Assembly (NCBI GenBank): GCA_023014365.1
Contig: JAEBUN010000010.1
Location: 1,054,001-1,118,000, forward strand
DNA: 64,000 nt
Direction of reading: 5' to 3'
Source: Lepiota brunneoincarnata
Lineage: Eukaryota > Basidiomycota > Agaricomycetes > Agaricales > Agaricaceae
The notes beneath the pieces were generated by a model. That model was not told the origin of the DNA, did no database searches, and saw nothing but the letters and a program-made list of their open reading frames with translations. This document shows positions 11,383 to 29,869 of this stretch, piece after piece (the stretch's first letter is position 1; each line of letters begins with the position of its first letter). A program made the translations under genes and the position numbers.

Positions 11383-14300
11383 ATGGCCGTTCCATCGTTC
11401 AGGTCTCGACACAGCCAGGAGAACGAGAAGGTTCCCTGGCATGTGGTGCCGGGAAGGCAGTCAGATCGGAAGTCGAAGGATTCCGGCCGCGGCTATGCCT
11501 ACCTCCCACCTTCGGAGCTCGTCTCCACTCATTCACCCATTGCTGCCGATACCATGGAGCGCCCGCCTGTCCATATGGGTACGAAGTCCAAGCCTCGGAA
11601 AGATTTTGTGCACCCTCCTACTGCAGTAGGCACTGTCTTGTCGGGAGATGTTGATCCCGGTTCGTCGTTGGCATCGCCCCCGGGTATAAGCTTATCTATC
11701 GCTGCTGACGTCGTGCGATCCTTATTCAATGGCTCCGCTGGCAAGTTCCACCGTGGCTTGGATATCGCTACCTTGGCAGCCCTGTTCAACAGATTTGGGC
11801 CATGTTTGTTACGTGAACTCGATGAGAATCAGAGTAGTGAGCTGCTCTGTCTATTTGGAAGCATGTCAGGATGCCCTCAATACGCATAAGTATCATAGCA
11901 GATACAGAAAATGGGTTCGGAATGCTTCTCAAGGGAAGGGTCATTGGGATACAGTGAGGAGGATTGTGAAAGAGAAGGAGGTCATGGGTCATGATTTCGG
12001 GGAGAAGGGATAACTTCTGGTCGATGAGAGCATATCTAGAGCAAGTAAAAGGTACCGACTCTATGGGTAAGCTTCCCTCCTCATCCGTCAGGACTCTGCG
12101 ACTCATATATCCTTTTCAGCTGCAAGGAAGATGGCCAGACTTTACTACTTACGGACCATCCACCAATCGCACGACCCTTTTGTCCATATCATATACTTCG
12201 ACACACTCCTCTCACATCGCTACGATTCAGAGTTATTTGATGCTGTGGATACTCTCAGCGATATCATTGGAAAAGAAAGCAACCCTCATCGAGGTCTTGT
12301 GGCTTTGTTGTGGAAGGTTGTTCTGTTCAACGGAAACACTCTTCCACCGACCTACAAGGCACGAATCCTTAACTTGTTCCAGCATCGCCCCTATTCCAGG
12401 CTTCCAGCACACGGATCTCGTTACACCAGTATCCATGACCTTGTCATCGCTTTCGCCGCAACCTTTTTCCCCTGTTATCAAAGTCCGGGTCTACCGGCCG
12501 CAGTCTCCTCCTGGGCCACAGCCTGCGCACGCACGAGTGTCACAGATGCTCTATCTATGAGCGAGCGGTTCAGTAATCTCGTTCTTCTGGCTATGTATCA
12601 CCTCCCACAAGCTCTTCCAGGTTCACCAATGTTGGAGCTAACAGCTCATAGCCTTGACTGGAGGGCAGTTCTGGGTACAGCAATTTTGGATACATCACTT
12701 GGCAGCGCAGGGGCGTACCCCGGATGGAGTGAGGTCCAAAACATTGCGCGCTCGTTCTGGCGTTTGTGGAAGGACAGCTGCGGTACCAACAGGCCCCGAG
12801 AAGTTGACCGCGCAGTCGTGATTTCCTTTGTCCGTATTGCTACCAAACTCCGGGATGGACCGTTGTTAAATGGGTGTGCGAGCTACATTTTGTCACGGCA
12901 GCTATGGTGCATGTCTCCCAACACGGAGGCTAATTCCAGACAAGTCGAACAGCTTTTCGCTGCATTTGCAGACGGTCTCCTGATCTCTCAAGCCCTATCC
13001 CGGGACCAGTTGCTGTTCGTGTTACGAGAACCACTGCTTCGTTCTCACCGCTGTGCTCAATATTTTGGCGGTATCTTTCGCCAATTGGTCGCCGATGATG
13101 TTAACCATGCACATCAACTTTATTTGGACTGCCTGTCCCATGGCATTCGTGTCCCACCGGATGTCTCCATCTTTTTAGCGCAATCTCTGGCCTTCCATGA
13201 GAAGTGGGATGATGTAGTCCCATTCCTTACCAATTCCGAATTCAGCGACGTCCAGTTGGAACGATTACTAGAAACGGTTCTATCCGTTTTTCAGGCCACC
13301 AGACAGGAGTTCATCCAGCCTGTCCTTGCCGAAGCTATTGGAGATGTGATGCAGAAACTCTATCATAAGTCTTACATGCTTGATAGGCTTAAAGGCCCCG
13401 CTCGATTTTTTCTCCCCATTATGGTAGCTTCCCGTCATCCTCAGCAAGCGGTTCAGTTGCTGGAGATTTTACTTCGCGGTCCCGCTACTCTCACGCCCCG
13501 TTTCTTCGCTCGGATGATTCATACACTCATATCTCATCGCCAGCATGGTTTGGCAGTTAAAGCCCTCGAGTTGGCGTCTACTTCGTTCCAGCTCAAAACC
13601 CATGTGGTCTGCGGTCTGCGTCGGAAGACCCTGCATGGTCTCGTCCAGGGTGGGGCCCTCCAACTTGCTCGCCGCATGGACTTAACTGTTACCCGACTTC
13701 CTCTTAGTACACTTCGAGATCGCTTGTTACGTGCAAATACCCATTCGTCGCTCACCAAGCTGGCAGCACTGCGCTTTGTTCCAGCTGCGATGACTCACCC
13801 TATTCGGGGTCCGACGACTCTAGCTACCGTCCAGTTACTGGTCAAATCTGGGCACCTTACTACGGCGAGACGCGTAATAAGACACTCCTACAAGCATCTC
13901 AAGCCCGAGGAGCTGACTGCACTCGGTAACATCTATCTCCACGGGCCCTTGCTCCGTCGAAGACTACGCAATAAGCGCCTGATGCGATATGTCTTGCGCA
14001 CGAAAGACTTTCTCATGCATCAATACGGCTTCAAGCCCGATCGGACCACTGTGAATATCATCATCAAAGCCACGTTGAGGTGGAGGGTGTCTATAAACTT
14101 ACAAAAGGTCAAATCACTGTTTGATCATCTCATTCGACATGGTTACCCGGCTTCCGAGAGGTGGCGTACGATCCATGGTGTACCCTTCGGGTCGCCTGCT
14201 GAGCAGGGGATGTTGGACTTTTCTGGTATCCGTCCGAACATGTCCTTTAAAAGGCACATCCGACCGCTTTACAAGATGTTTATTAAGGAATTCTTTTTGA

Positions 14301-14446
14301 GGAAAGATAGGTGTGCCGCCCATCGAGTCGTTGGCATTTTGAAGGAGGAGGAGGTGCTCGCGTTACAACGGAAGGAGGAAAGGGAACGGGTGCGCCGACT
14401 TGGAATAGCCAAGAGACAGCGACGTCGGGCACTGGAAAGAGGTTAA
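11383..14446 (+). CDS. Large helical-repeat (PPR-like) protein, possibly mitochondrial
   Basis: Four exons join in phase: 11383-11836, 11899-11953, 12008-12066 and 12120-14446, with introns of 62, 54 and 53 nt (GTGAGC, GTGAGG and GTAAGC donors). The roughly 960-residue product is rich in leucine, arginine and amphipathic helices. Stretches such as GLDIATLAALFNRFG, RMIHTLISHRQHGLAVKALE and GFKPDRTTVNIIIKATLRW resemble degenerate 35-residue pentatricopeptide repeats. The C-terminus is strongly basic with a coiled-coil stretch rich in E, K and R. Such proteins usually act on organellar RNA, but I see no diagnostic signature beyond the helical repeats. The start is the first ATG in a frame that splices cleanly; an upstream exon cannot be excluded. 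Confidence 0.7.
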
Positions 14447-14915
14447 GATGTCAAGTTGCCCCAGTATTTCGCATGTATCCATTCGAGGAGACAGGTTCAA
14501 TATTAGGATCCAGCATTACGCACATCGCCAAATCATCGAGAATCGTGTATGAAATCCATCGAGCATGGGCCCTCCCCTCACTGTAGATACAATTACCCTG
14601 TTTATAATGTGTGGCATCCCATTCAACGAGCCGATGTTGAGGGATCTTGACAGGGTGAGGTGGTTTGTGCATCGTCATCGTAGATGTTTAATTGTCTGCC
14701 TGCTCTACTTATGGGGAGCCGGGGGGTCCAAAGAATAAACGTATACGGTGAGGAGGAATACTTATACATGATAATTAAATGGACTGGCCTTTTCCGTGGG
14801 GACCCAACATAGATATTGGCTTCTTCCGGTGTCGTTCGACCTAGCATGCTGAAGGGATTATCGCTTAGTCAGCACGTATGTATATCGATTGTGTTTGTTT
14901 ATACCCTGGAATTAA
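14447..14915. other. Intergenic spacer
   Basis: This 469 bp lies between two plus-strand genes and contains the PPR-like gene's 3' end and the promoter of the C3HC protein gene. No coding signal or structured element was noticed. Confidence 0.45.
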
Positions 14916-16784
14916 ATGGCTTCCCTTGAGCCTCAGGACAAGTGTCGCGCTACAAAGGTAAAGAGACTCGCTCCACCTTCTCCCTGAGACATGGCTGATT
15001 AGAAGAATACAGCGGAAGTTGGACGACGCTTTTCTTGAGCTTGACAACTCGGTAATCACACCTGAAGTGGTGGATAATCCCCGCCCACCCAAGAGGTCCA
15101 ATACTTCGCGCTCCATTTACTCGACTCTCGCAAAGTACGGTATTTCAACGAGAACAAATTCGCCGCCAGTGACACCGTACGCGCACCCTCTCTCAGTTAT
15201 GGGCAGTCCTGTTCATAAATGAATAAAATTCAGTGCTGTTGCGCCAGTGGGCCTGACGAAGCCGACGCCTCATCTGACAGCCATTTTGACCCGTGCTACT
15301 ACTCGAACCAGAAACATATTTTCTTTTCTATCGGACAAACCCACATCCTTATTTCTTTCAACCGCAGAGTATAGGCCCTCGTCCGTTGCCTCCTTCCTGG
15401 CTCGCCTCTCTACCTTCAAACTTGCTACATATGCCAACAAACCGCCACAAATAGATGCGGTTGCTGCTTCTAAGTGTGGATGGACGAATGACGGGAAAGA
15501 CCGCTTGGTTTGCGGTATATGCAGCGCTTCGTGGGTCGTCGCGGGAAGGGAGGGGCTTTCTCGAGAAGCGGGTTAGTGAAGCAACTGGAGTTTATGCATC
15601 TTACTGAGTACATGCCATGAAGGAAATGCCTTGGTCGAAAAACAACGTATTTCTTTAGTTGAGGCACACAAGCATGGATGTCCGTGGAGAACAAGGCAGT
15701 GTGACCGTAAGTGTTGTTGTTCCCAAGTCCTCTATATAACTTATGGTTTCTCTGCAGCATCGATATACCGCATTCCACTCCAATCACCAGTGACCACAGT
15801 CAGAGGGATCAAAGCCACTGCCTTGACCCTTGACAGTTTCCTGGGGGATGTCGTCACTAAACATCCGCTGGTACGTTCCCGCTACGTTCGATCCCGAGTA
15901 TATACTTATTTTTCGAGTAGACTCAGATGCAAGTCAACTCCATCAAGTCAACTGTATTATCTTACTCTATTCCTGCACATTCTGAAGAAGCTGTCGGGCA
16001 ACAGCAAATACTAGAGCCGGATTCCCTTTCCGAGGCAGCGATCTTGGCGGCCCTTTTTGGCTGGTCTCTCGTACCCCCAACAACTGGCCAGGGGCTAAGG
16101 AAGTTCTCGTTCCCGGGGCACATAACCTCAACACCTTCTACTCCTGTTCGATCCTCATCCGCGTCCCGTGCTGGTACGCCCTCTAGAGGATCTCCAGTCA
16201 AATTCAATTTACCAATGGGTTTACTCAACAAACGCGACACCCTCCTCCAATGCCCTCTATGCCAACGCCGCATAGGCTTATGGACCTTCAACTTGTCTTC
16301 GTCAACTACGGCGAACGACATAAATCCAGACTCATCGGTACCATCTACCCCGAGGAAGGTGTCTCAGCAGCGTCATTTCGATCTATTGCGAGAACATCGA
16401 TCTTACTGTCCATACGTTGTGCGATCAACTTCCATACCAGTATTCCCTGTCTCAAAAGGGGCTCCTGTAGGCGGCCAAACCAGGACCTCAACGACTCAAG
16501 ATAGTGTTATGGAAGGATGGCGTGCCGTCTTGACTTTGGTGCTCCGCTACGGCCTTGGCCAAAAGCCTACAGGGTCCAATGTCTTTGTATGCGCAGGTGA
16601 TTCTGACAAGGAACCTGCTGAGACAATGGAAGTAGATGGGGTGAAAGCAATGGTTGCAGGCGTAAAATCTAAAGGGGTAAGTATTGGCCATGTTGCTACC
16701 TTCAACTGACTCATCCAGATCACAGGGAAGAGATTTGCTCAGTTATGTCAAAAATATACTGAGTTAGACCAGTACAACCCCTGA
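14916..16784 (+). CDS. C3HC zinc-finger protein, NIPA/Rsm1-like
   Basis: Seven exons join in phase: 14916-14957, 15013-15176, 15234-15571, 15623-15706, 15758-15870, 15927-16676 and 16719-16784, all with GT-AG introns of about 50-57 nt. The N-terminal half carries a C3HC zinc finger: ASKCGWTND, then LVCGICSASW, and after an intron VEAHKHGCPWRTRQCD. A second Cys/His module follows (LLQCPLCQRRIGLWTF and later DLLREHRSYCPYV), as in the NIPA/Rsm1 family. Fission yeast Rsm1 works in nuclear mRNA export and human NIPA in an SCF ubiquitin ligase, so a nuclear role is likely, but the specific function here is inference. The C-terminus GKRFAQLCQKY is typical. It converges on the helicase gene 105 bp downstream. 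Confidence 0.85.
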
Positions 16785-16889
16785 ATTTCCACTTGTGGTC
16801 ACGACCGGGTATATGCAGCCTTTAGCTGCTTCAACCCAATCTGTTGAGAGAATGAAATGAGTTTGGTATTCGGCGCTGCGAAATCATAC

Positions 16890-19315
16890 TTATACCTCGT
16901 AGCCAGGTGTAAGCGGTTCTAAATCCTTCTCGTTTATTCGCAATCGCTTGACCTGTTCTAGATGCCCCGCGTTCTTTAACATGTTTTTGAAATAACGAGC
17001 CTGAAAACTCGTCAGCACTCAGCTCCCATCAGTGCATTTAGGCCAAATAAACCTCTTGTTCTTCAACCAGAGTCCATGCACAGCCGGGTCTTCCAGCTCT
17101 CGCCGTCCGTCCAACTCGGTGGACATATTTACGCATATCGACAGGAACGTCGTAACTGACGATGTGTGGAACATGATTGATATCGATGCCTCGAGAGATG
17201 AGGTCAGAGCAAACAAGACTATAAAGAGCGGATTAGGTGTGATGGTGTTAACAACATGAACGGAGTCATTCATACATGTGGACCTTCTGTGCCTTGAATT
17301 GTTCCAGGAGTGTTTTTCGCTCATGAGAAGGTAGATCACTGGAATAGGCACGGACGATAATCAGATTTTGTTGGGATCCATTTATCCTCCAGTTCTGGAA
17401 GAAGTCGAAGAGTTGAACCAAACGTGTCGTAGACTCGGCTGATTTGGTAAAAACGAGTGCATTGGTCAAACCTCGCCCGAATACAAGATGGAAGAATATT
17501 ATCGGCTTTTGTGATGGTTCACATACTATCATATGTTCCTGAGAGTGATTTCTGAGTGAAGAGCAGGGAGTGTTACTAGGAGCAGACATTACCTGCAGCG
17601 TTGAGGGCATAGAGAATCTCTCCATGACGACATCGAGGATACGATTCTCCCCATCTCGATCCTCCCTCTTCTGCACGATGAAATATTTAGGTTGTCTCAA
17701 TTCTAGAGATGCAATTTTCCCTGGATCAAGGGTTAAGGTCGCCGAAAACAAGAGCTTTTGGCACGAGCTTTCATTCGCTTCGGTCAAAAATGTTGGGATA
17801 TGGGGGAACGGCAGGTAATGTAACATGTGAGGAGCGACAGGGTCGGGATGAACATAGGATCCTGCATGGGTATCACGGGAAACACTCTCGTGGAATGTCG
17901 GCGACCGAATGGCAGTGAGAACGTGGGCAAGCCAATCTTGGAATGACTGAGCCAATAGACGGTCAGCTTCGTCTATTACCTAGAAGTGTACCTGAGGAAA
18001 TGTGACATGGTCTTTTTTAGTCGGTCTACGTACCAGGAAGCGCAAGTGTTGTAGAGTGAAGTTAGGAGTGCCATTTAGGTGGTCGATCAACCGGCCAGGG
18101 GTACATATGAGGATATCAACCTTGCTGGAACCTCCGAGCAAACTATTAGATCGATCAGAACTATCTGGAAAGGACACTGTATGGCTGTGGAGTGGCCTAC
18201 CCAAGCGCTTGGTCATCGATTAAACGGGCTTGTTCATGCGCGAAGGAATGTTGGCCAGTAGCGGTTCCAACCTATACGTGCCATCAAACCCCACAAAGCA
18301 AGCCACATGTAAACCGGCACACCTTCAGTCCACGGCCTTTGCCTAACACCTCAAAGGTTTCACGGACCTGCGCGACTAGATCTCTCGTCGGTAATACAAC
18401 CAGGGCACGCAGTCGCGTGACAACCCTAGACGACAGGATCTGAGATGGCATTCTAAGATTTAAAACATGGCCAGAATGGAAGCTGCTCGCCTCTATGATT
18501 GGAAGAACATATGCAAGTGTCTTTCCACTTCCTGTAGGAGCCGAAACGCAGACATCACGGGTGGGTTGTGTCGGTGTATACAACCGACACTGCGTGCCCG
18601 AAGATGGAATGAGGAAAGGCAGAAGAGAGGTTTGAACTATAATTGTTCAGGCTTTTATCGAGATAGCACCCTACGAACATACCTGCGAATAACTCGGTAA
18701 TGCCAACATCATGCAATCGTTGCCTTGTCTTTTCGCTCAGCCGGGTCCCACCATCGCCTGGTCCCTCAGATGGTATAGGTAGTATCACACCGGGATCCAC
18801 GAATTCCGCCTTCATCAAAGCTCTATCGAGACCCTGTAGGGCAAGAGCTGATTCTGAAGGAGCATCGGGCAAAGTGGGCATGGGAAAGATAGGCAGCGGC
18901 GGCGGCGACATAGAAGCAGGCCTTGCCTCGACTTGTGGCAGCAAAGTTCCTTCCACCTGGACACCCAGGTTAGCATCCTCCAGCGGGTAGGGCTCTCCTA
19001 CAGATGGGGCCGCATCATCTGGGATTCCCTCAACCGTTTTCCGACGTTTGGCCGGCTGTGGGGAACCAATCTTTTCCTCTTGTCGGATCGTCAGCGAAAC
19101 ACTCTCTTCCTGGCTTTTGCGATCTGTGTCGCTCTCGGAGTTCTCGGTTCCATCCAAAACATGCTGACCAGTATGTTTTGTGCGCAATTTTCGTCTCTCC
19201 TTTTTCCGTTTCAAGTATCGTTTCTTTGCTTTAGTTTTTGTCTACGCAAAAGTTTAGCATCTTCGCTCGAATGGGCCGGCAGCCTTACCTTGTCCTGAGC
19301 TGCATTGGGCACCAT
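16890..19315 (-). CDS. ATP-dependent DEAD-box RNA helicase, Dbp6/DDX51-like
   Basis: Nucleolar helicase of the Dbp6/DDX51 group, used in early 60S subunit assembly. Nine exons fit in phase: 19289-19315, 18683-19241, 18326/18323-18636, 18226-18271, 18034-18164, 17593-17979, 17276-17538, one from 17218 down to about 17064, and the last ending at the TAA at 16890. Motifs in order: a basic, nuclear-signal-like N-terminus, motif I APTGSGKT, Ia [16 protein letters not shown], Ib [11 protein letters not shown] split as VIDEAD (DEAD), III SATLT, then in domain 2 [19 protein letters not shown] and [13 protein letters not shown]. The [12 protein letters not shown] tail is characteristic of this subgroup. 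All helicase motifs are intact. Confidence 0.92.
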
Positions 19316-19498
19316 GAGGATTATGCCATCCGAGCTGCTTTACATCGACAATTTGGCCTCAATTAGTCACGTGGTCTACCACGATCTTACTGTGACAGGC
19401 ACTTTGCAACCACGCGTATATCAAGGGAATTACCTAAAATACTTCTTCCAAGAGGTGCGTATCTAGGAGTCATGTATTTACTCATTCGTGATCATGAA

Positions 19499-25664
<6,166 letters not shown>

Positions 25665-26185
25665 GTTCGAGAACGTTGTCTTAGGCTGCTACCCAGCTGA
25701 TGCTTCATAGGTGCCTTGAAATAATTTCTGTACGGTCGAGTCAGATCTCGATGATAGCTCGCTAATTGGACGGTAGAAGAACATCGCTGGGGATATGAAA
25801 GCGTTGTTTCCCATGTGGTGGGACATGGGATCCGATGTTCCGTGAAAAAGGTTACGTCACGCCTCGCTCTTTGTTGCTTCCAATCCCAGATCCTGTCGGT
25901 TGAACGTCCAACCTCATCGGGTATTCCGTTTCCCACTCCCACCTCTATCCCTGGGTTACTGGTTCACATGGAAAAAAGGTGCGTTCGCGTCCGTTAGCTG
26001 GGAATCTGTCTAACCAACCCAACTGTAACTTGTGAACGCGAACCTTGTGCTCCTTTCCGGGATTACATACTTACCACCTCAAAAATGGTCCGGCTCTAGC
26101 CTAACAAAATTTTGGCATTATTATCTGTGCCCATTTGGTCGATATATGAACCGTAGCTAGCCACCGACCGCACTCTCTCGCTGCC
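25665..26185. promoter_or_regulatory. Shared divergent promoter of the ABCC transporter and NIS synthetase A
   Basis: The two start codons face away from each other across 521 bp. Two HGATAR-type boxes are visible: TGATAG at 25752-25757 and, on the minus strand, AGATAA (plus-strand TTATCT at 26121-26126). Neither has the extended ATCWGATAA form. Joint regulation is an inference from geometry; GATA boxes this short occur by chance. Confidence 0.45.
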
Positions 26186-28404
26186 ATGTATCAATCAGCC
26201 TTCACCATAGGCGCTAGGACCTTACCACCCCCCGAGCGTGCTGCTCTGGCAAGCAGCGTGCGTCTGTTGTCGTGCCTTGTCACCGAGTCACTTGTCCGTG
26301 CGCTTTACTTTCCACTGGAAGGTTTTGAAGCTACCGGGTTCAGCATCGTGCTCAAGCCTGAGGTTCCGCTTGACGCTCTCTATAATGCCACAGACATTTT
26401 GGCTGTCATCCCGCTTCGCCATGTACCTGTATTCAAGCACGATGGCAAGGATAGTCGAGCAAAGGAAATTGGTCTTCTGGACCCATTGGACATGATGCCC
26501 CTGGTCCTGGAAGTCTCCCCAGCCAGAAGCCCGGCCACTGACTTGGTGGGATCCAAATCCGTGAGCGAAATATAAAAAGCAATATACTAGTTTTCTTATG
26601 CGTTTCATTACAGCATAGAGATCTTACGGCTGCGATTTTGAGAACGTTGAAGTGCCCAGGGTGGAATCTCGCGGAGTCCACGGAGTTCGTGCCCAACACG
26701 GGCCCTCTGGTTCTATGGGATGCATTTTCCCAAGCAATGCATTTGGACCCCACAATCGCGAAAGACATCGGCGAAGAGTTCACGAGCGCAGTCAAATGGC
26801 AAAGTCAGTCTTCACCCTCAGGGACCCTGATCGAGTTCTAATTTTACTAACATCAGCATACTCGTACGAGAACCCACCACTAGCTCCAACTTTTGAGTCT
26901 CCCAGTATAGAGTGGGAAGAATCCATAGTAGAAGGTCATCCTACGCATCCAGTGAGCACCTCAGCCTATGAGCCGAACAATTCTTGAGGTGATAAGTTAG
27001 ATGCATAAAACACGGTGTTTCCTGCCGCCGCTGCCAAATTTCGAACCAGGATCTTATGATCTCTACAATCCTAAGCTTCGCTTCGTGGCTGTCCCGAAAA
27101 AGGACATGAAAATAACGTATAACTTTGAAGAAGTGGTTCAACCACTCCTGGATGCGGCCTCCCAGCAAGCTGGAAAATCCCTTGATATCCCAAAAGACTA
27201 TGTAGTAATTCCTGTTCACGAACTACAGGTTGCGCATATCCGAGCCAAGTTCTCGGGAGTTGAAGTTTACCCAGAAGAATTTGCACTCAAGCTCCGCGCT
27301 CAACAGAGTGTCCGGTGAGAAACTTGCTAGAGGTATCCTCCGCACGCTGAATACCCCCCAGCTCCGTCATTGTTCCGGGTGTCTACCGTGAACTATCCCT
27401 GAAGCTCGGTGTTGGCATCAAGCTCACTTCTGCAGTCCGCACTATCTCGCCTGAATCAGCCTATCTGGGGCCTCGATTTTCGGCACAAGTGGTTCCGTCA
27501 CTAGAACTCGATCCTAATGTTGTGACTGTGGCCAAGGAGCTTGCGAGCGTGGTTCATGCTCATCCAGATGGGGAGACTGCAAAGCATTGCTCGGTCATTG
27601 TAAGGGAGTGCTACGAGAACACGAGTGAGGAACGTGGAGAACGGCTTATCGTCTGCACGTCTTTGGTTGAGACTGGACATGCAGGCGAAGGAGGCGATAT
27701 TCCTCCTGTTATTCGCGTGTTTGACCTTGATACTGAAGACAAGAGAGCTGATTGGCTAGATAAGTAGGGCCTTCCTCATACCCCCTTGTAGCTTATTCTT
27801 GTACTGACATTGCCCAGGTTCGTAGCAGTCTTCTTTAAAGCATTCCTGCCATCTGTCTTGAAGAATGGCGTTGCATTCGAGTGCCATCCTCAAAACTGCG
27901 TCGCTCGTTTTGACCTGAAAACCAAGGAAATTAAAGGGTTCATCATCCGGGACTTCGGCGGCCTTCGAATCCATCCACCTACCCTTCGCCAAACGACCGG
28001 GGTGGAACTGGACTTCATTTCCGGCCATTCAATTATTGCTGAAGATCTTGAGGACGTCTATACCCGGATGTATCACACAGTTTTCCACAATCACCTTCAG
28101 CAGCTTATCCGCGTTCTTGGGTTGCATTACAACGGTCTGGGTTGGGAGATTGTTCGGAAAAATCTGGAAATCGCCATACCGAGAACGCACCTTCTCTGGG
28201 AGACATGGCTTTCCCCCGAACGAAAGACATTCCCTGGTAAGTGTTTTTTGCGGATGAGAATGTCCGGAATGTATAGATTCGTACGTACGATATTCGATTT
28301 TATTGTTCATTTGTCCCTCTGAAAATTTCCTCCAGCATCTGCATGGCCCTTTCCCCAACCTTATCCTTTATAGAGGTGTGAAAGAGGACAACTCGTCTAA
28401 TTGA
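26186..28404 (+). CDS. NIS siderophore synthetase, IucA/IucC family (copy A)
   Basis: Predicted ATP-dependent ligase that condenses a carboxylic acid such as citrate with an amine or alcohol to build a hydroxycarboxylate siderophore. Seven exons: 26186-26560, 26614-26803, 26857-26951, 27001-27314, 27362-27763, 27818-28280 and 28336-28404, giving 635 residues, the usual family length. Diagnostic motifs: GHPTHPMHKTR (the ATP-binding HPxHPxxKxR, interrupted by an intron after the second HP), KLGVGIKLTSAVRTI, GVAFECHPQNCVARFD and IRDFGGLRIHP. The family is mainly bacterial and is patchily found in fungi, for example in rhizoferrin synthesis in Mucoromycota. Substrates cannot be read from the sequence. 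Tandem with copy B and divergent from an ABCC transporter. Confidence 0.9.
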
Positions 28405-29869
28405 TTATCGTTCTCCAACGACGAGCAGGAACCAGGCTAGCCTAAACTATGCACCCATTATGTGTAAATTCAAACATTGCATCCAGTCAATTGTCCCGCT
28501 TGTGCTGCGTGCCTTACTGGATGGCTGAGGACCTATACCCAACACATGTCACAGGCAGTCCGTTCTTGCCCAGAAATAGACCCATCCATGAGGTAAAAGG
28601 AGGGTTTCAATGAGCTTTGCGGAACCTTTCGAGGGCCCCGGGGCCGACGTTTCACACGGGTTGAGATCTGTGTGATTAGGGTCTATTTGCACCAGGATCA
28701 AGCAAACGGCACCCCATGCACGCTCTCTGGAACTCACACCCGTGTGGGAGATATCAACCACATTTGGGAAGCCTCCGATTTCTAGACCCCAGTCCACCAC
28801 GCCAACCTCTTGGTGAGGACAGTCGCGGTTTCCTCCCACCCCCAAATAGCTACCAACGTTCTCGGCCTATTAGACGTGGTTTTTCCTCCAGATATGTCAA
28901 ACGCCGAATCTCATGACGCCGGAAACTTGAAGAAACGCATCGCACGGTCACTCCAAGCGACAAGATTGGTGTTCTCGATGAAAGGCTGGGCAAAGGAGCT
29001 TCGATTTATGAGATATCTCCGACCTTGATTAAGGACCTAACTCCAGTAAGGTCAAGTCCCGTTCGCACCGTTCAGAACATCCGAGCTCGCAACCAATGGA
29101 TTATAACATACTGAAGCTTTTCACGGCCGTCTTCTCATGACTACGGAGACCCGTTAGGCCAGCACCAGTGGGAAACCCTAGCTTGATTTATCTCCCATAT
29201 TTTCGCACTAGCCAGTCATCTAAGAATAACTAGCTCAAAATTTTCAGGCCAGTCGGCTGAACCGGAATTTCGTGCATAATGTTCATGCGGATTGCAAGGC
29301 TTGCGCAAATTCAGTGTGAGTGCAACTTTACAGGATGGAAACTAACGTTGTCAGATGTTTCTCCATCAGGATGTCCGTTGATAAACGCCCAAGGTTATCA
29401 GATAACCCACTCAGGCCTCTCCTTGAACAACTCTGCGGGTGCAATTATTCCCCGGTCGCAGACATGATAACGACACCCTTCCAGTATTACTAGATGCTCA
29501 GCAGAGGAACACTGACACCTGAAGGTTATGGCTCACTTGGCTCTCCTGTTCAGTTCGGCAGTGGTAATTTATGTATAGACTACCGTTTTGGGGACCGCGA
29601 TCCCAAGTTACGAAGACGCGTCATACGGCAGATCTATCTGTGGGACAAACTCAAAAGTGAGAGTCATGGTTTCAGTCTCTCCAGCCTGAACCATCAAATG
29701 ACACCAACTGAACCTCAAAATTTCAGTTCAATCCCCAAGCTGCCAAACTGTTGCCACATTTGTTCTCTATGGCCTGCGATCACGCACAGACATTCCATTA
29801 CCGGCTGATCACACGTTTATAAGCCCCTCTTGGAACGATCTCATCGTCCATTTCCGTCATTCCTACGCA
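28405..29869. other. Intergenic region between the two NIS synthetases
   Basis: About 1.47 kb containing the 3' end of copy A and the promoter of copy B. Short frames exist but have no motifs, and I see no leftover synthetase fragment. The distal part carries a GATA-box cluster, listed separately, and a TATAA sequence lies at 29818-29822, about 50 bp before the ATG of copy B. Confidence 0.5.
29379..29470. promoter_or_regulatory. Cluster of iron-type GATA boxes upstream of NIS synthetase B
   Basis: Within 92 bp there is TGATAA at 29379-29384, a palindromic TTATCAGATAA at 29395-29405 that contains the extended form ATCAGATAA (29397-29405), and another TGATAA at 29465-29470. Fungal siderophore repressors of the Urbs1/SreA/Sre1/Fep1 family are known to bind ATCWGATAA. 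The cluster is 400-490 bp upstream of the copy B start. The match is seen in the sequence; iron-dependent regulation is inferred. Confidence 0.6.

Noticed and set aside
29494..29808. Open stretch of 104 codons on plus just upstream of synthetase B
   Set aside because: No motif and no continuation in phase into the synthetase. It overlaps the GATA/TATA promoter area, so it is taken as chance.
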